A stretch of 64,000 nucleotides of DNA from Candidatus Tepidiaquacellales bacterium UBA2330 (lineage in GTDB: Bacteria; Bacteroidota; Ignavibacteria; Tepidaquicellales; Tepidaquicellaceae). This document shows positions 8,087-16,338 of the stretch, piece after piece. Positions within the stretch are counted from its first letter, which is position 1. Every line of letters starts with the position of its first letter. The stretch spans positions 62,001 through 126,000 of the forward strand of contig DDUU01000051.1 of the NCBI GenBank assembly GCA_002344965.1, given 5' to 3'. The position numbers and the translations under genes were made by a program. The notes under the pieces are model-generated. The model saw only the letters and a list, made by a program, of their open reading frames with translations. It did no database searches and was not told the origin of the DNA.

Positions 8087-9163
8087 ATGTCTGAAGAAAA
8101 AATTCTTGAAATTCTATCTCAGATACAGGATCCTTTTTTAAAGAATGACCTTGTATCGCTTGGTTTTGTAAAATCTATTTCTTTGAACGGAAATAAACTT
8201 TCGCTTGAATTAGGTTCGGCTACCGGTAATAATGATAAGACAGATTCTGATATCAGAAACGCTTTTAAAAATAAATATCCGGATACTGAGATCAGTAGTA
8301 TTATTTTTACCCGGGGAATTTCGACTCACATAAATCCGAAGAAGAATGAAATATTTCCGGATGTGAAAAACACTGTTGCAATATCTTCAGGAAAAGGCGG
8401 TGTGGGAAAATCAACTATTGCAGCTAATCTCGCCGCCGCCTTCGCTCAGAAAGGTTTTAAAACCGGATTGATAGATGCGGATATTTACGGACCGTCCATT
8501 CCTCTGATGTTTGGAATTAATGAAAAACCAAAAGTCAGGGAAGTAAATGGTAAAAATAAACTTTTACCGGTTGAAAAATACGGCGTGAAAATTATGTCAA
8601 TTGGTTTTCTCATAGATGTCAATTCTGCCGTAGTCTGGAGAGGACCGATGGCTTCAAGCGCTTTAAGGCAATTCATAAGTGACGTTATTTGGGGGGAGCT
8701 TGATGTTCTGTTTTTTGATATGCCGCCGGGTACCGGTGATATTCAGCTGACTCTGAGTCAGACTGTTCCGCTTACCGGTGCTGTAATTGTTACAACTCCT
8801 CAGGAAATATCCCTGGCAGATGCAAGGAAAGGATATTTTATGTTTGAAAAGGTTAATGTACCGACTCTCGGCATAATTGAAAACATGAGCTATTATCAAT
8901 TGCCCGGCGGTGACAAAGAATATATTTTCGGGAAAGAAGGCGGCAGACTAATGGCTTCAGAATTTAAAACTAAACTTCTGGGAGAAATACCTGTTAACAC
9001 TAAAATCAGAACAGCCGGTGATGAAGGTAAACCCGTTGTAATAAATAATCCCGGTTTAACGGAATCTGATATATTTAACAGAATCTCGGATGAACTAATT
9101 ATTGAAATAAATATTGTAAATGCTGACAGAACAGAAAACTCTGATCTGGTTATAGAGATTTAA
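8087..9163 (+). CDS. mrp: Mrp/NBP35-family Fe-S cluster carrier ATPase
   Basis: A 358-aa protein. Residues 1-85 form the MIP18/DUF59 domain fused to many bacterial Mrp proteins. A deviant Walker A (SGKGGVGKST, residues 101-110) follows, then the DADIYGPSIP and DMPPGTGD motifs of the ParA/MinD-type P-loop ATPases. Family members bind and hand over [4Fe-4S] clusters to client enzymes. The cysteine pair that many Mrp proteins carry after ENMS is absent here: the segment reads ENMSYYQLPGGDKEYIFG. The next gene but one is an NFU-type scaffold on the same strand, supporting a role in Fe-S assembly. It is divergent from the membrane-protein gene. Confidence 0.9.
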   Translation: MSEEKILEILSQIQDPFLKNDLVSLGFVKSISLNGNKLSLELGSATGNNDKTDSDIRNAFKNKYPDTEISSIIFTRGISTHINPKKNEIFPDVKNTVAISSGKGGVGKSTIAANLAAAFAQKGFKTGLIDADIYGPSIPLMFGINEKPKVREVNGKNKLLPVEKYGVKIMSIGFLIDVNSAVVWRGPMASSALRQFISDVIWGELDVLFFDMPPGTGDIQLTLSQTVPLTGAVIVTTPQEISLADARKGYFMFEKVNVPTLGIIENMSYYQLPGGDKEYIFGKEGGRLMASEFKTKLLGEIPVNTKIRTAGDEGKPVVINNPGLTESDIFNRISDELIIEINIVNADRTENSDLVIEI

Positions 9164-9192
9164 AATGTTTTTTAAATTCAAATTTATTTAAA

Positions 9193-9621
9193 ATGAAAGT
9201 TAATTTATATATAGCTTTTTTCCTGATCTCTTTTACTATCACCGGCTGCGGAAATACTGGCGGATCTGATTCTCCCGCTAATTCTTTAAAGGATTTTGTT
9301 GCAGCTCTAAAAGAACAGAATCCGGGAAAAGCATGGAATTTTCTGTCTTCAAATTCTCAGAAAATGTATGATGATATTGCAAAAAACAGAAATCAAAGCG
9401 GCAAAGAATATTTTGAAAAAAGCGTTTCCAATGTCAGTTCACTCGGGCTGATAGGAATGGACTTTGATGTGATTGATGAAAAAAAAGACGGCGATAATGC
9501 AGTAGTGCTTATAAAATCCAAAGACGGTTCTACAACTGAATATTTTTCCGTAAAAGAAAGCGGTGTATGGAAACTGGATTATGCCAAGACAATTGAAGAA
9601 AATATGAAAAAAGTTGAGTGA
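9193..9621 (+). CDS. Small lipoprotein, DUF4878-like
   Basis: A 142-aa protein with an N-terminal hydrophobic signal and a lipobox-like ITGC at about residue 19, so it is probably lipid-anchored. The mature part (LKDFVAALKEQNPGKAWNFLSSNSQ, then VDIDEKK-like strands and a final GVWKLDYAKTIEENMKK) has the layout of NTF2-like DUF4878 proteins: a helix-rich start followed by a curved sheet. No enzymatic residues are evident. It overlaps the start of the NFU gene by 8 bp, which implies translational coupling, and lies 29 bp after mrp. A functional link to Fe-S assembly is only suggested by position. Confidence 0.7.
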   Translation: MKVNLYIAFFLISFTITGCGNTGGSDSPANSLKDFVAALKEQNPGKAWNFLSSNSQKMYDDIAKNRNQSGKEYFEKSVSNVSSLGLIGMDFDVIDEKKDGDNAVVLIKSKDGSTTEYFSVKESGVWKLDYAKTIEENMKKVE

Positions 9622-9883
9622 GGTTAATTTCAAAAGTATCGATGAAGTGTTAGAGCTTACACAAGAAAATATTGAAATTGTTTTAAAAGATATTAGACCT
9701 TTTCTGCAGCTTGACGGCGGTGATGTGGAGTTTTCCGGAATTTTAGACAGCGGTATAGTTGAAGTCCGATTTAAAGGTTCCTGCAAAGAATGTCCTCTCA
9801 GTCCTATGACTCTCAGAGCCGGTATCGAAAGAATCCTGATGCAAAAAATTCCTGCAATTAAAAGAATTGAATCCGTTGAATGA
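9614..9883 (+). CDS. nfu: NFU-type Fe-S scaffold (NifU C-terminal domain)
   Basis: An 89-aa stand-alone NifU C-terminal domain. It has DIRPFLQLDGGDVEF (about 23-37) and the cluster-binding CKECP (about 55-59) followed by PMTLRAGIERILMQKIP. Such proteins bind a [4Fe-4S] cluster between two monomers through the CxxC motif and deliver it to target enzymes. The start is a TTG overlapping the preceding lipoprotein gene by 8 bp; no ATG or GTG is available before the conserved part. With mrp two genes upstream this makes a small Fe-S assembly unit. Client enzymes in the window include NadA, MoaA and Nth. Confidence 0.88.
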   Translation: MSEVNFKSIDEVLELTQENIEIVLKDIRPFLQLDGGDVEFSGILDSGIVEVRFKGSCKECPLSPMTLRAGIERILMQKIPAIKRIESVE

Positions 9884-10555
9884 TTATTCGGAAAAAAGAT
9901 TTTCCTTCTTTCCGAGATCTTTGAACTTACATTCTCCGGCATCATATCCTCTTATCACTTCACCGTTTTTTAAAGCTTTCAGGTAAATAGAAATAATATC
10001 TGACATTTCTGCATTTTTTACTTCCCTGAATATCCTGCGTGATATTATATGAATTCCGTTAAATGCAAAAAGATTTTTGGGTATGGAATTTTCTTCTTCT
10101 CTGCCGATAAGTTTCATATCACTGTCAAACTCAAGATACCTTTTGGAATATCTTTTCTGTACCGCAATTGTCGCAAACGGCTCAGTTGAAAGGTTATAAA
10201 GTATCATTCTGTCAGTATCCATGTCAGTATCCACATCTACATTTATCACCATAAAATAATCCTCATCCGATAAATATTCTCCGGCATTTATTATTCCGCC
10301 GCCTGTCCCCAGAATATATTTTTCCGGAATTACGTTTATCTTTATTCCAAATTCATTATCCGAAAAATGTTTTTGAATCAGCTCTGAAAAATGATGAGCG
10401 TTTATTACTATTTCCGATATTCCCGCATTCTTAAGTCTTTCGATCTGATGCTCAATCATCGGCTTTCCTTTGTATTTTATCAGAGCTTTTGGAAGTTTGT
10501 TTGTATATGGTAAAAGACGTGTCCCGTATCCGGCGGAGAGTATCATTGCTTTCAT
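9884..10555 (-). CDS. Sugar-phosphate nucleotidyltransferase
   Basis: A 223-aa GT-A-like nucleotidyltransferase. The start, MKAMILSAGYGTRLLPYT, followed by KALIKYKGKPMIEHQIERL, is the nucleotide-binding signature of the NTP-transferase family (GlmU, RmlA, mannose-1-phosphate guanylyltransferase). GTGGGIINA near residue 84 and NVDVDTD near 108 give the substrate and metal regions. It lacks a C-terminal left-handed helix domain, which fits MurU/HddC-type enzymes better than GlmU. Sugar and nucleotide specificity cannot be read from sequence. It ends exactly next to the convergent nfu stop. The divergent neighbour upstream is a glycan gene, so a role in surface polysaccharide is likely. Confidence 0.82.
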   Translation of the reverse strand: MKAMILSAGYGTRLLPYTNKLPKALIKYKGKPMIEHQIERLKNAGISEIVINAHHFSELIQKHFSDNEFGIKINVIPEKYILGTGGGIINAGEYLSDEDYFMVINVDVDTDMDTDRMILYNLSTEPFATIAVQKRYSKRYLEFDSDMKLIGREEENSIPKNLFAFNGIHIISRRIFREVKNAEMSDIISIYLKALKNGEVIRGYDAGECKFKDLGKKENLFSE

Positions 10556-10665
10556 GTCTGCATTATATCGATTTTAATTCTAAAAAAAAATTATATAAGT
10601 TATTAGGTTTATAATTAATTTATTAATAAATATTTTGAATTAAATACCATATATTTTATTGCCTG

Positions 10666-12318
10666 TTGAAAGAAATAATTAAAAGAATAAAAAATTATAA
10701 AAAAAACAGAAACGTTCTTAAATACAGGCTATACAAATTTTTAAAAAAAAATTCTAAAGTTACAAAAGACTCACCTGTGATTATCGCCTGGGAGCTGGGC
10801 GGCTTCGCTGATATTCTCAAAAAAAATTCGATAATTTCTGCTGCTTTAAATCTCCGGGGATTCAGAACTCATTTTATTATTTGTGACGGAACGCCTGTAG
10901 CATGTATTCAGAGAGGTCTTGAAAAAAACGAAAAGTTTTCTGACTGGACTTTGAAATGCGGTAACTGCATGCGGGTAATGAAATTCTATGCCAATGAGTA
11001 TTCCATTGAATACTCGCTTGCCGGTGACCACATTTCCGAAGAGAAAAAAAACGAATTCAGTAATTTATCCGAATCTATTGCGCTTGATGAAATATACGGT
11101 TACAAATATCTCGGAGTAGATGTCGGAATGCTGGCCTGGAGCTCTGTGATCCGGTATATGAAAGGTTTTGTAATAGAAAGAAAAGATCTTATAAAAGAAG
11201 ATGAAATTATTTTCAGGAAGTATTTTTATGCGGGATTATGCAATATTTATATAGCTGATGAAGTGATAAATAAATTTAAACCTGTCAGTCTCTACAGTTC
11301 GCACGGAGTTTATGTTGATTATTCGCCTCCTGTTTTACTTGCGTATATAAGAGGTATAAAAACTCTCTGCTGGTCCAGCGGTTTTAAAGACTTTCTTCAC
11401 TATTTTACAGTTCCTAAAAAGCCAAATAAACTTGAGTTCCGGGGAATCACGGAATCAGAATGGCGGAAAAGAGTCGATACTCCGTTAACTGACAATGAAA
11501 ATAAATTTCTTGATGCTTATATTCATCACAGATTCAACAAAGGAAACAAAAGGGATTTTCTGAATGTCACGCTGCCGGAATCTGAAGACAGTCTCAGGAA
11601 GAAACTCGGCTTTCCCAAAGGAAAAAAAATAGCATGCCTTTTCACTCATGTAAGCTGGGATCTTACTTTTGAATTGTCAAAAATGATCTTTGATAACGCC
11701 AATCAATGGCTGTCAGAATCAATGAAAGCTATATTCAGGAATGAAAAGGTAAACTGGATTATCAGAGTGCATCCCGGAGAGAAACTTTCCGGAAGTCTTT
11801 ATACAAATGATGATTTTATAAAAGAACATTTTAAAAATATTCCGCCGCATGTAAAAATATTGTGGTCTGATTCGGAAATTAATTCTCTTGGACTTTATAA
11901 ACTTATTGATGTCGGCATAACTTTGTTCGGGACAATGGGAGCCGAACTTCCTCTTCTCGGAAAGCCTGTGATTTCAGGCGGCGAAGCGCATTTCACCGGA
12001 AAAGGTTTTACAATTGACGCAAAGACAAAGGAAGAATATTTCAGATTACTCGGTGACATTGATAATATCAGTCCGGTTTCAGATGATATGAAAGAGGTTG
12101 CAAGAAAATATGCCTATTCCTATTTCGTCCAGAGACAGATTCCGTTGAAAGTAATTAATAAAGAAGAAGGTCATTTCGGAAATCTTGATATTAAAAAGCT
12201 TGACAGACTTCTGCCGGGAAATGATCCCGTCATAGACGCTGTTTGTAACAGTATAATTGAAGGAAAAGATGTAATACTGGATGCAGAAACTGCAGATAAA
12301 GCAGGTCTTGAACTTTAA
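10666..12318 (+). CDS. Capsule/surface polysaccharide GT-B-type protein
   Basis: A 550-aa protein starting at TTG with a very basic first 30 residues. WELGGFADIL near residue 43 and a paired-cysteine element CGNCMR near residue 104 mark the N-terminal half. The second half has the GT-B acceptor pattern of capsule synthesis proteins: CLFTHVSWD, then WIIRVHPGEK, then GTMGAELPLLGKPVISGGEAHF. No signal peptide or membrane helix is seen, so it should be cytoplasmic or peripheral. It precedes a family-2 glycosyltransferase and is divergent from the nucleotidyltransferase, so the three likely form a small glycan locus. The exact reaction is unknown. Confidence 0.6.
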   Translation: MKEIIKRIKNYKKNRNVLKYRLYKFLKKNSKVTKDSPVIIAWELGGFADILKKNSIISAALNLRGFRTHFIICDGTPVACIQRGLEKNEKFSDWTLKCGNCMRVMKFYANEYSIEYSLAGDHISEEKKNEFSNLSESIALDEIYGYKYLGVDVGMLAWSSVIRYMKGFVIERKDLIKEDEIIFRKYFYAGLCNIYIADEVINKFKPVSLYSSHGVYVDYSPPVLLAYIRGIKTLCWSSGFKDFLHYFTVPKKPNKLEFRGITESEWRKRVDTPLTDNENKFLDAYIHHRFNKGNKRDFLNVTLPESEDSLRKKLGFPKGKKIACLFTHVSWDLTFELSKMIFDNANQWLSESMKAIFRNEKVNWIIRVHPGEKLSGSLYTNDDFIKEHFKNIPPHVKILWSDSEINSLGLYKLIDVGITLFGTMGAELPLLGKPVISGGEAHFTGKGFTIDAKTKEEYFRLLGDIDNISPVSDDMKEVARKYAYSYFVQRQIPLKVINKEEGHFGNLDIKKLDRLLPGNDPVIDAVCNSIIEGKDVILDAETADKAGLEL

Positions 12319-12391
12319 CTGATTCATGTGTATAATTTTGTATATATATCTCCAATGAGGCATTTTGTAATTTATGTAAAATAAATTAAAC

Positions 12392-12460
12392 TCAGCATCA
12401 GATAGAATTCCTCATATGATCTGACATAAATTATTCTATCTGAATTTACCATAATGCTGA
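12392..12460. other. Intergenic bulged hairpin between glycan genes
   Basis: Two nested inverted repeats lie in the 171-192-bp spacer. The inner one has 11-bp arms TCAGATAGAAT (12398-12408) and ATTCTATCTGA (12433-12443). The outer one has 7-bp arms TCAGCAT (12392-12398) and ATGCTGA (12454-12460). Together they could fold as one bulged stem. A weak A/T-rich tail follows. It may be a terminator of the upstream gene or a structured leader of the next. Confidence 0.5.
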
Positions 12461-12510
12461 TAAAAACTATCCCAAATTATTTTTTATAATTGCAGCAAAA
12501 CAGATTTAAT

Positions 12511-13485
12511 ATGAATAGAACTGTTTCTATTATAATCCCAACTTATAACAGAACTGATACATTAGGTATTACTATAAAAAGTTTGATTGAACAAACCTAC
12601 CCTAAACATCTTTATGAAATTATCATAGCGGACAATAATTCTTCGGATAATACTAAAGAGCTTGTAGAATCACTTGCCGGAAGTTCAGAAGTACGCATAA
12701 AATATTTACTTGAAAGCAGACAGGGAGCGCATTTTGCCAGAAATTCCGCGGCACAGATCTCTGAAAGTGAATTTCTGTATTTTACTGATGATGATATGAT
12801 CGCCGAAAAGGATATGCTTGAAAATATAATCAAGGTCTTTGATCTGGATTACAATATTGCAGTAGCAGGTGGGAGGGTTTTGCCAAAATGGGAATTTGAT
12901 CCGCCGGACTGGCTTCTTAAATATTTTCAGGACGGCACTTTAAGTCTGATAAATAAACCGGAAAAGTTGATAATAACAAATCAGGATTTCGGAATATTCA
13001 GCTGTCATCAGGTAATTAAGAAGAATGTGTTCTTTGAATGCGGCGGATTTAATCCTGACATTGAAAAAGAAAAGCTTATCGGTAACGGAGAAACCGGTCT
13101 TAATATAAAAATTTTAAATAAAGGTTATTACTTTGCTTACGCCGGAGATTCATTAACATATCATATTATACCAAGATCACGCATGACACAAAAATATCTT
13201 AACAACCGTTTCAGCAATCAGGGTATTTGTGACGGCTTTACAAATTTCAGGAAATCAGAATACTCAAAGAAAAATCTTTTCAAACTAATTTTCAATTCTC
13301 ACATTCCCCTTCTGATTGATAATTTTGTCGAATCAGTTATTAAAAGACTTAAAGGAAACAGCGAATGGAGACTTAAGCGGGCTTTGTTTCATTATTTTTA
13401 TTACCGTATGAAGTTTGATTTGAAATTGATTTATAATGACGACTGGAGAAAATTTGTAATACGTGATGACTTTTTTAAATATTGA
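12511..13485 (+). CDS. Glycosyltransferase family 2
   Basis: A GT-A glycosyltransferase of 324 aa. VSIIIPTYNRTDTL at the extreme N terminus, DNNSSD near residue 48 and the metal-binding DDD (YFTDDDMIAEKDM, near residue 90) are the standard family-2 motifs. The C-terminal part is basic and lacks clear membrane helices, so it probably acts at the inner membrane face on a lipid-linked or capsule acceptor. I place the start at ATG 12511, directly before the first beta strand; a TTG at 12490 would add seven residues without conserved content. A short hairpin at 13511-13529 follows the gene. Donor and acceptor are unknown. Confidence 0.85.
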   Translation: MNRTVSIIIPTYNRTDTLGITIKSLIEQTYPKHLYEIIIADNNSSDNTKELVESLAGSSEVRIKYLLESRQGAHFARNSAAQISESEFLYFTDDDMIAEKDMLENIIKVFDLDYNIAVAGGRVLPKWEFDPPDWLLKYFQDGTLSLINKPEKLIITNQDFGIFSCHQVIKKNVFFECGGFNPDIEKEKLIGNGETGLNIKILNKGYYFAYAGDSLTYHIIPRSRMTQKYLNNRFSNQGICDGFTNFRKSEYSKKNLFKLIFNSHIPLLIDNFVESVIKRLKGNSEWRLKRALFHYFYYRMKFDLKLIYNDDWRKFVIRDDFFKY

Positions 13486-13510
13486 ATCATTATAATGTTA
13501 ATTAGCAGAT

Positions 13511-13529
13511 CCTGAATTTTTTATTCAGG
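13511..13529 (+). terminator. Possible weak terminator hairpin after GT2 gene
   Basis: Arms CCTGAAT and ATTCAGG (7 bp) surround a T-only loop, 25 bp after the glycosyltransferase stop and before nadA. There is no strong T-run after the stem, so termination is uncertain. Confidence 0.4.
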
Positions 13530-13586
13530 TATATCAATAAATTTTAAATGTAAATTTTTAATTTTTTTAAAAAAGATATTTTTCAA

Positions 13587-14579
13587 ATGAAAACATCCGA
13601 CGCAGAATTAAAACCCTTAAGCCTGAAGTTTGAGGGGATTAAACCGTTCGATCCTTACTTAAATCTTGCTGATGAAATAATTAAACTTAAGAAGGAAATG
13701 AATGCCGTTATACTTGCGCATTATTATCAGGAATCTGAAATTCAGGATCTCGCTGATTTTATCGGAGACAGTCTTCAGCTTTCTCAGCAGGCGGCGCAGA
13801 CCAAAGCTGATGTTATCGTCTTTGCAGGTGTTCATTTTATGGCGGAGACAGCGAAAATACTTAATCCCGACAAACCCGTACTTCTGCCGGATCTGAATGC
13901 CGGCTGTTCGCTTGCTGAAGGATGTCCCGCACCGTTATTGAAAAAATTCAAAGAAAAATATCCCGGCCATATTGTGATTAGCTATATAAACTGTACTGCA
14001 GAAGTTAAAGCCATCTCAGATATTATCTGCACTTCATCAAACGCTGTAAAAATAATCGAACAGATACCAAAGGATCAGAAAATAATCTTTGCTCCTGACA
14101 GAAATCTCGGACGATATGTTATGCAGAAATCGGGAAGAGATATGGTCTTATGGCAGGGAGCATGTATCGTTCATGAAACTTTCAGCGAAAAGAAAATCAA
14201 CAGACTTAAATTTGAAAATCCAAATGCGCTTCTGATTGCACACCCCGAATGTGAAGAAGCTGTGTTAAGCAATGCTGACTTTATTGGATCTACAAGCGGT
14301 CTGCTGAATTTTGTAACCGAATCCGAAAGTACCGAATTCATAGTTGCAACTGAACCCGGCATCATTCACCAGATGCTGAAAAAAAATCCGGAGAAAATAT
14401 TCATACCTGCGCCGCCGGAGTCAGGATGTAACTGCAACGAATGCCCGTATATGAAACTAAACACTCTTGAAAAACTGTATCTGTGTATGCGGGACAGAAA
14501 GCCGGAAATAATACTTGATTCGGAAATAATGAAAAAAGCATTAGTGCCGCTGGAGATAATGCTCGAGATGAGTAAATAA
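13587..14579 (+). CDS. nadA: Quinolinate synthase
   Basis: A 330-aa NadA, the enzyme that condenses iminoaspartate with dihydroxyacetone phosphate to quinolinate in de novo NAD synthesis, using a [4Fe-4S] cluster. Visible motifs are NAVILAHYYQ near residue 38, DSLQLSQ near 62, NAGCSLAEGCP near 110 (first cluster cysteine), the second-cysteine region around residue 200, and GCNCNECPYMKLNTLEKLY near 285 (third cysteine in a CNxCP context). Length is normal. nadB and nadC are not adjacent. The gene stands alone before the oppositely oriented RNase P RNA gene. Confidence 0.95.
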   Translation: MKTSDAELKPLSLKFEGIKPFDPYLNLADEIIKLKKEMNAVILAHYYQESEIQDLADFIGDSLQLSQQAAQTKADVIVFAGVHFMAETAKILNPDKPVLLPDLNAGCSLAEGCPAPLLKKFKEKYPGHIVISYINCTAEVKAISDIICTSSNAVKIIEQIPKDQKIIFAPDRNLGRYVMQKSGRDMVLWQGACIVHETFSEKKINRLKFENPNALLIAHPECEEAVLSNADFIGSTSGLLNFVTESESTEFIVATEPGIIHQMLKKNPEKIFIPAPPESGCNCNECPYMKLNTLEKLYLCMRDRKPEIILDSEIMKKALVPLEIMLEMSK

Positions 14580-14582
14580 AAA

Positions 14583-14973
14583 ATTCTATTCCGTTAAATA
14601 AGCCGGATCCTGTTTCCTTTTTTCAAAGGATGACGATCATTTATCTTATCTTTACATTACTGTAAAGCTTTTTGCGACCTACCCCGGGAATATACAAAGC
14701 GGACAGTTCTTCAATTCCCTGTACATGGTCTTGCTCCTGGTGAGGTTTGTAGATCCCGGAAATCACTTTCCGGATGGTAGGCTCTTACCCTGCCTTTTCA
14801 CCCTTATCGCCGGCAAGCCGGGACGGTATATTTTCTGTTACACTTTCTGTAAACAAATCTTGCGAAATGATTACCCGGGAGTTTCTCCCGGCACCACTGT
14901 CCGTTACGGAGTCCGGACTTTCCTCACATCCTGAATATTCAGGACAGCGCGATCGTCTGTAACGGAATAGAAT
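14583..14973 (-). ncRNA. rnpB: RNase P RNA, bacterial type A-like
   Basis: Read on the minus strand this is the catalytic RNA of ribonuclease P, which matures the 5' ends of tRNAs. The diagnostic 5' element GAGGAAAGTCCGGACTCC is the complement of 14908-14925, and the 3' element GGATCCGGCTTA is the complement of about 14598-14609. The terminal helix P1 is a perfect 14-bp pairing of 14960-14973 with 14583-14596. The GGTAGGTCGC-type conserved core is near 14670-14685, and the GGCAGGGTAAGAGCC segment near 14780-14795. Length of about 390 nt is normal. It is downstream of the rnhA/zinc-ribbon/Nif3-like genes on the same strand. The exact ends are inferred from P1. Confidence 0.93.
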
Positions 14974-14997
14974 TTATAAAGAACATTAAAAAAAATT

Positions 14998-15432
14998 TTA
15001 TTCCTGAGTTTTATTTAAACTTAATTCATCCAGAGCTTTGTTGGCAAGCATGTCGGCTGTTTTATTCTTATCTCTGGTAATGTGAGTGATCGTATATTTT
15101 TTTTGTAAATTATTTAACCCTTTAAAAAATTCCTGAGAAAGTTTTATCATGTCAGAATTCTTAATCCTGTACTCTCCCCTGACCTGTTTTACTACCAATT
15201 CACTGTCGCAATAAAAATTTATCATCTCAAATTCGATCTTCAGGCGTTTTATAATTTCAATGCTTTCAATTAAAGCTCTGTATTCCGCTGAATTATTAGT
15301 GCCGGTGCCGATAAATTTTTTGAATTCGACCGCAGGCATATTGTTACTGTCATACACTGCAATTCCAATAGCAGAATTTCCAGGGTTGCCTCTGGATGCC
15401 CCGTCAGTAAAGACGCTGATAAAATTTGTCAT
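14998..15432 (-). CDS. rnhA: Ribonuclease HI family protein
   Basis: A 144-aa RNase H-fold protein with the four acidic catalytic residues in order: D10 (FTDGASRGNPG), E50 (NSAEYRALIES), D76 (YCDSELVVKQV) and D127 (NKTADMLANKA). It would cut the RNA strand of RNA-DNA hybrids. The short form and the RGNPG start resemble the RnhA/YpeP-like type common outside Enterobacteria. It lies between the C4 zinc-ribbon gene (6-bp gap) and rnpB, all on the minus strand, so an operon is likely and rnpB could be processed from or transcribed behind it. Confidence 0.88.
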   Translation of the reverse strand: MTNFISVFTDGASRGNPGNSAIGIAVYDSNNMPAVEFKKFIGTGTNNSAEYRALIESIEIIKRLKIEFEMINFYCDSELVVKQVRGEYRIKNSDMIKLSQEFFKGLNNLQKKYTITHITRDKNKTADMLANKALDELSLNKTQE

Positions 15433-15438
15433 GATGTA

Positions 15439-16338
15439 TTATCCGTTACTCTGTAGTTCTTCCGAAATCAGAATTCTTCCGCAAGACTGACAGGTATAAA
15501 TGTTTTCAGCTGTTTTAATTTCTATCACTCTTTGCGGCGGAATTGAATTATAACAACCCGAGCAGTTTCCGTTTCTGACAATTGCAGTCGCTTCGCCGTT
15601 ATATGAACCGTTGATTTTTTCATACATAGTTACATATTCCGGCGCTAACTTTGAGATCAGATTATTTCTCTTTTCAATTAAAGCGGACTCCTCCTGTAAA
15701 AATTGTTCATTCAGTTCATTTAACTGCTTTTCTTTCTCGTTTAATTCTTCTTTCAGCTCAGAGAGTTCTGTCTCTCTGTTGTGTGAATCAAGATTGAGCC
15801 CTTCTAATTCCTTATTGATCTCTTTTATTTTCTTTTCGTTTTTTTCAACTACTACAAATAAAGATTCAATTGCTTTTGTGATCTCATCATATTCCGTATT
15901 GGATCTTACATTAAATTTCTGCTCATCATACTTATTTATCTTATCTTCATAAGAAGAGTTTTCATCTTCGAGAGAATTTTTTTCATCAGTAAGGTTTGTA
16001 AATCTTTCTTTTTCAGCGCTTAATGATTCGGATAATCTTTCAACTTTACTTTTTATTGTTCTGATCTCTGAAGGAAGATCACCTTTTTCATCTTCAATAT
16101 CCGCAAGCTCCTCATCTATTTCCCTTAGCTCTAAAAAATTCATTAAAACAGCTGTCTTCTTAGGAATTTCAGATTCATCCTCAGCAGCTTCAAAAGTATA
16201 AAACACAGACGCTTCGGATTCTTCGCCGGATTTTTCTTCAGAATCCCGTGAGAGATCTGAATTATTATTTAAATTTTCTTCCTGAATGTCACTCTCATTT
16301 CTGAATGCATTCCCTTCGTTATTTTTAGTTTCTGTCAT
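15439..16338 (-). CDS. C4-type zinc-ribbon coiled-coil protein (DUF164/CT398-like)
   Basis: A 299-aa protein. Residues about 1-60 are a low-complexity acidic, Asn/Ser-rich extension not usual in the family. Residues about 65-235 form long heptad-rich coiled coils (LRTIKSKVERL, EINKELEGL, ELNEKEKQL). The C terminus has a C4 zinc ribbon with CSGC near residue 259 and CQSC near 285. Homologues (CT398, HP0958/FlgZ, CdsZ) act as adaptors for secretion, flagellar or sigma-54 systems in other phyla, but no such partners are here. The start overlaps the Nif3-like stop in an ATGA arrangement, so translation is coupled. Confidence 0.85.
   Translation of the reverse strand: MTETKNNEGNAFRNESDIQEENLNNNSDLSRDSEEKSGEESEASVFYTFEAAEDESEIPKKTAVLMNFLELREIDEELADIEDEKGDLPSEIRTIKSKVERLSESLSAEKERFTNLTDEKNSLEDENSSYEDKINKYDEQKFNVRSNTEYDEITKAIESLFVVVEKNEKKIKEINKELEGLNLDSHNRETELSELKEELNEKEKQLNELNEQFLQEESALIEKRNNLISKLAPEYVTMYEKINGSYNGEATAIVRNGNCSGCYNSIPPQRVIEIKTAENIYTCQSCGRILISEELQSNG

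Noticed and set aside
14725..14962. Short plus-strand ORFs between nadA and rnhA
   Set aside because: They lie inside the RNase P RNA gene, whose conserved core and P1 pairing are on the other strand.
14583..14973. rnpB P1 helix as a member of the ACGGAAT palindrome family
   Set aside because: P1 arms share the word AACGGAAT, but the pairing is the normal terminal helix of RNase P RNA and is separated by about 360 nt. Similarity is probably coincidence.
15611..15952. Plus-strand ORF opposite the zinc-ribbon gene
   Set aside because: It is a serine/phenylalanine-rich shadow of the coiled-coil region on the minus strand.
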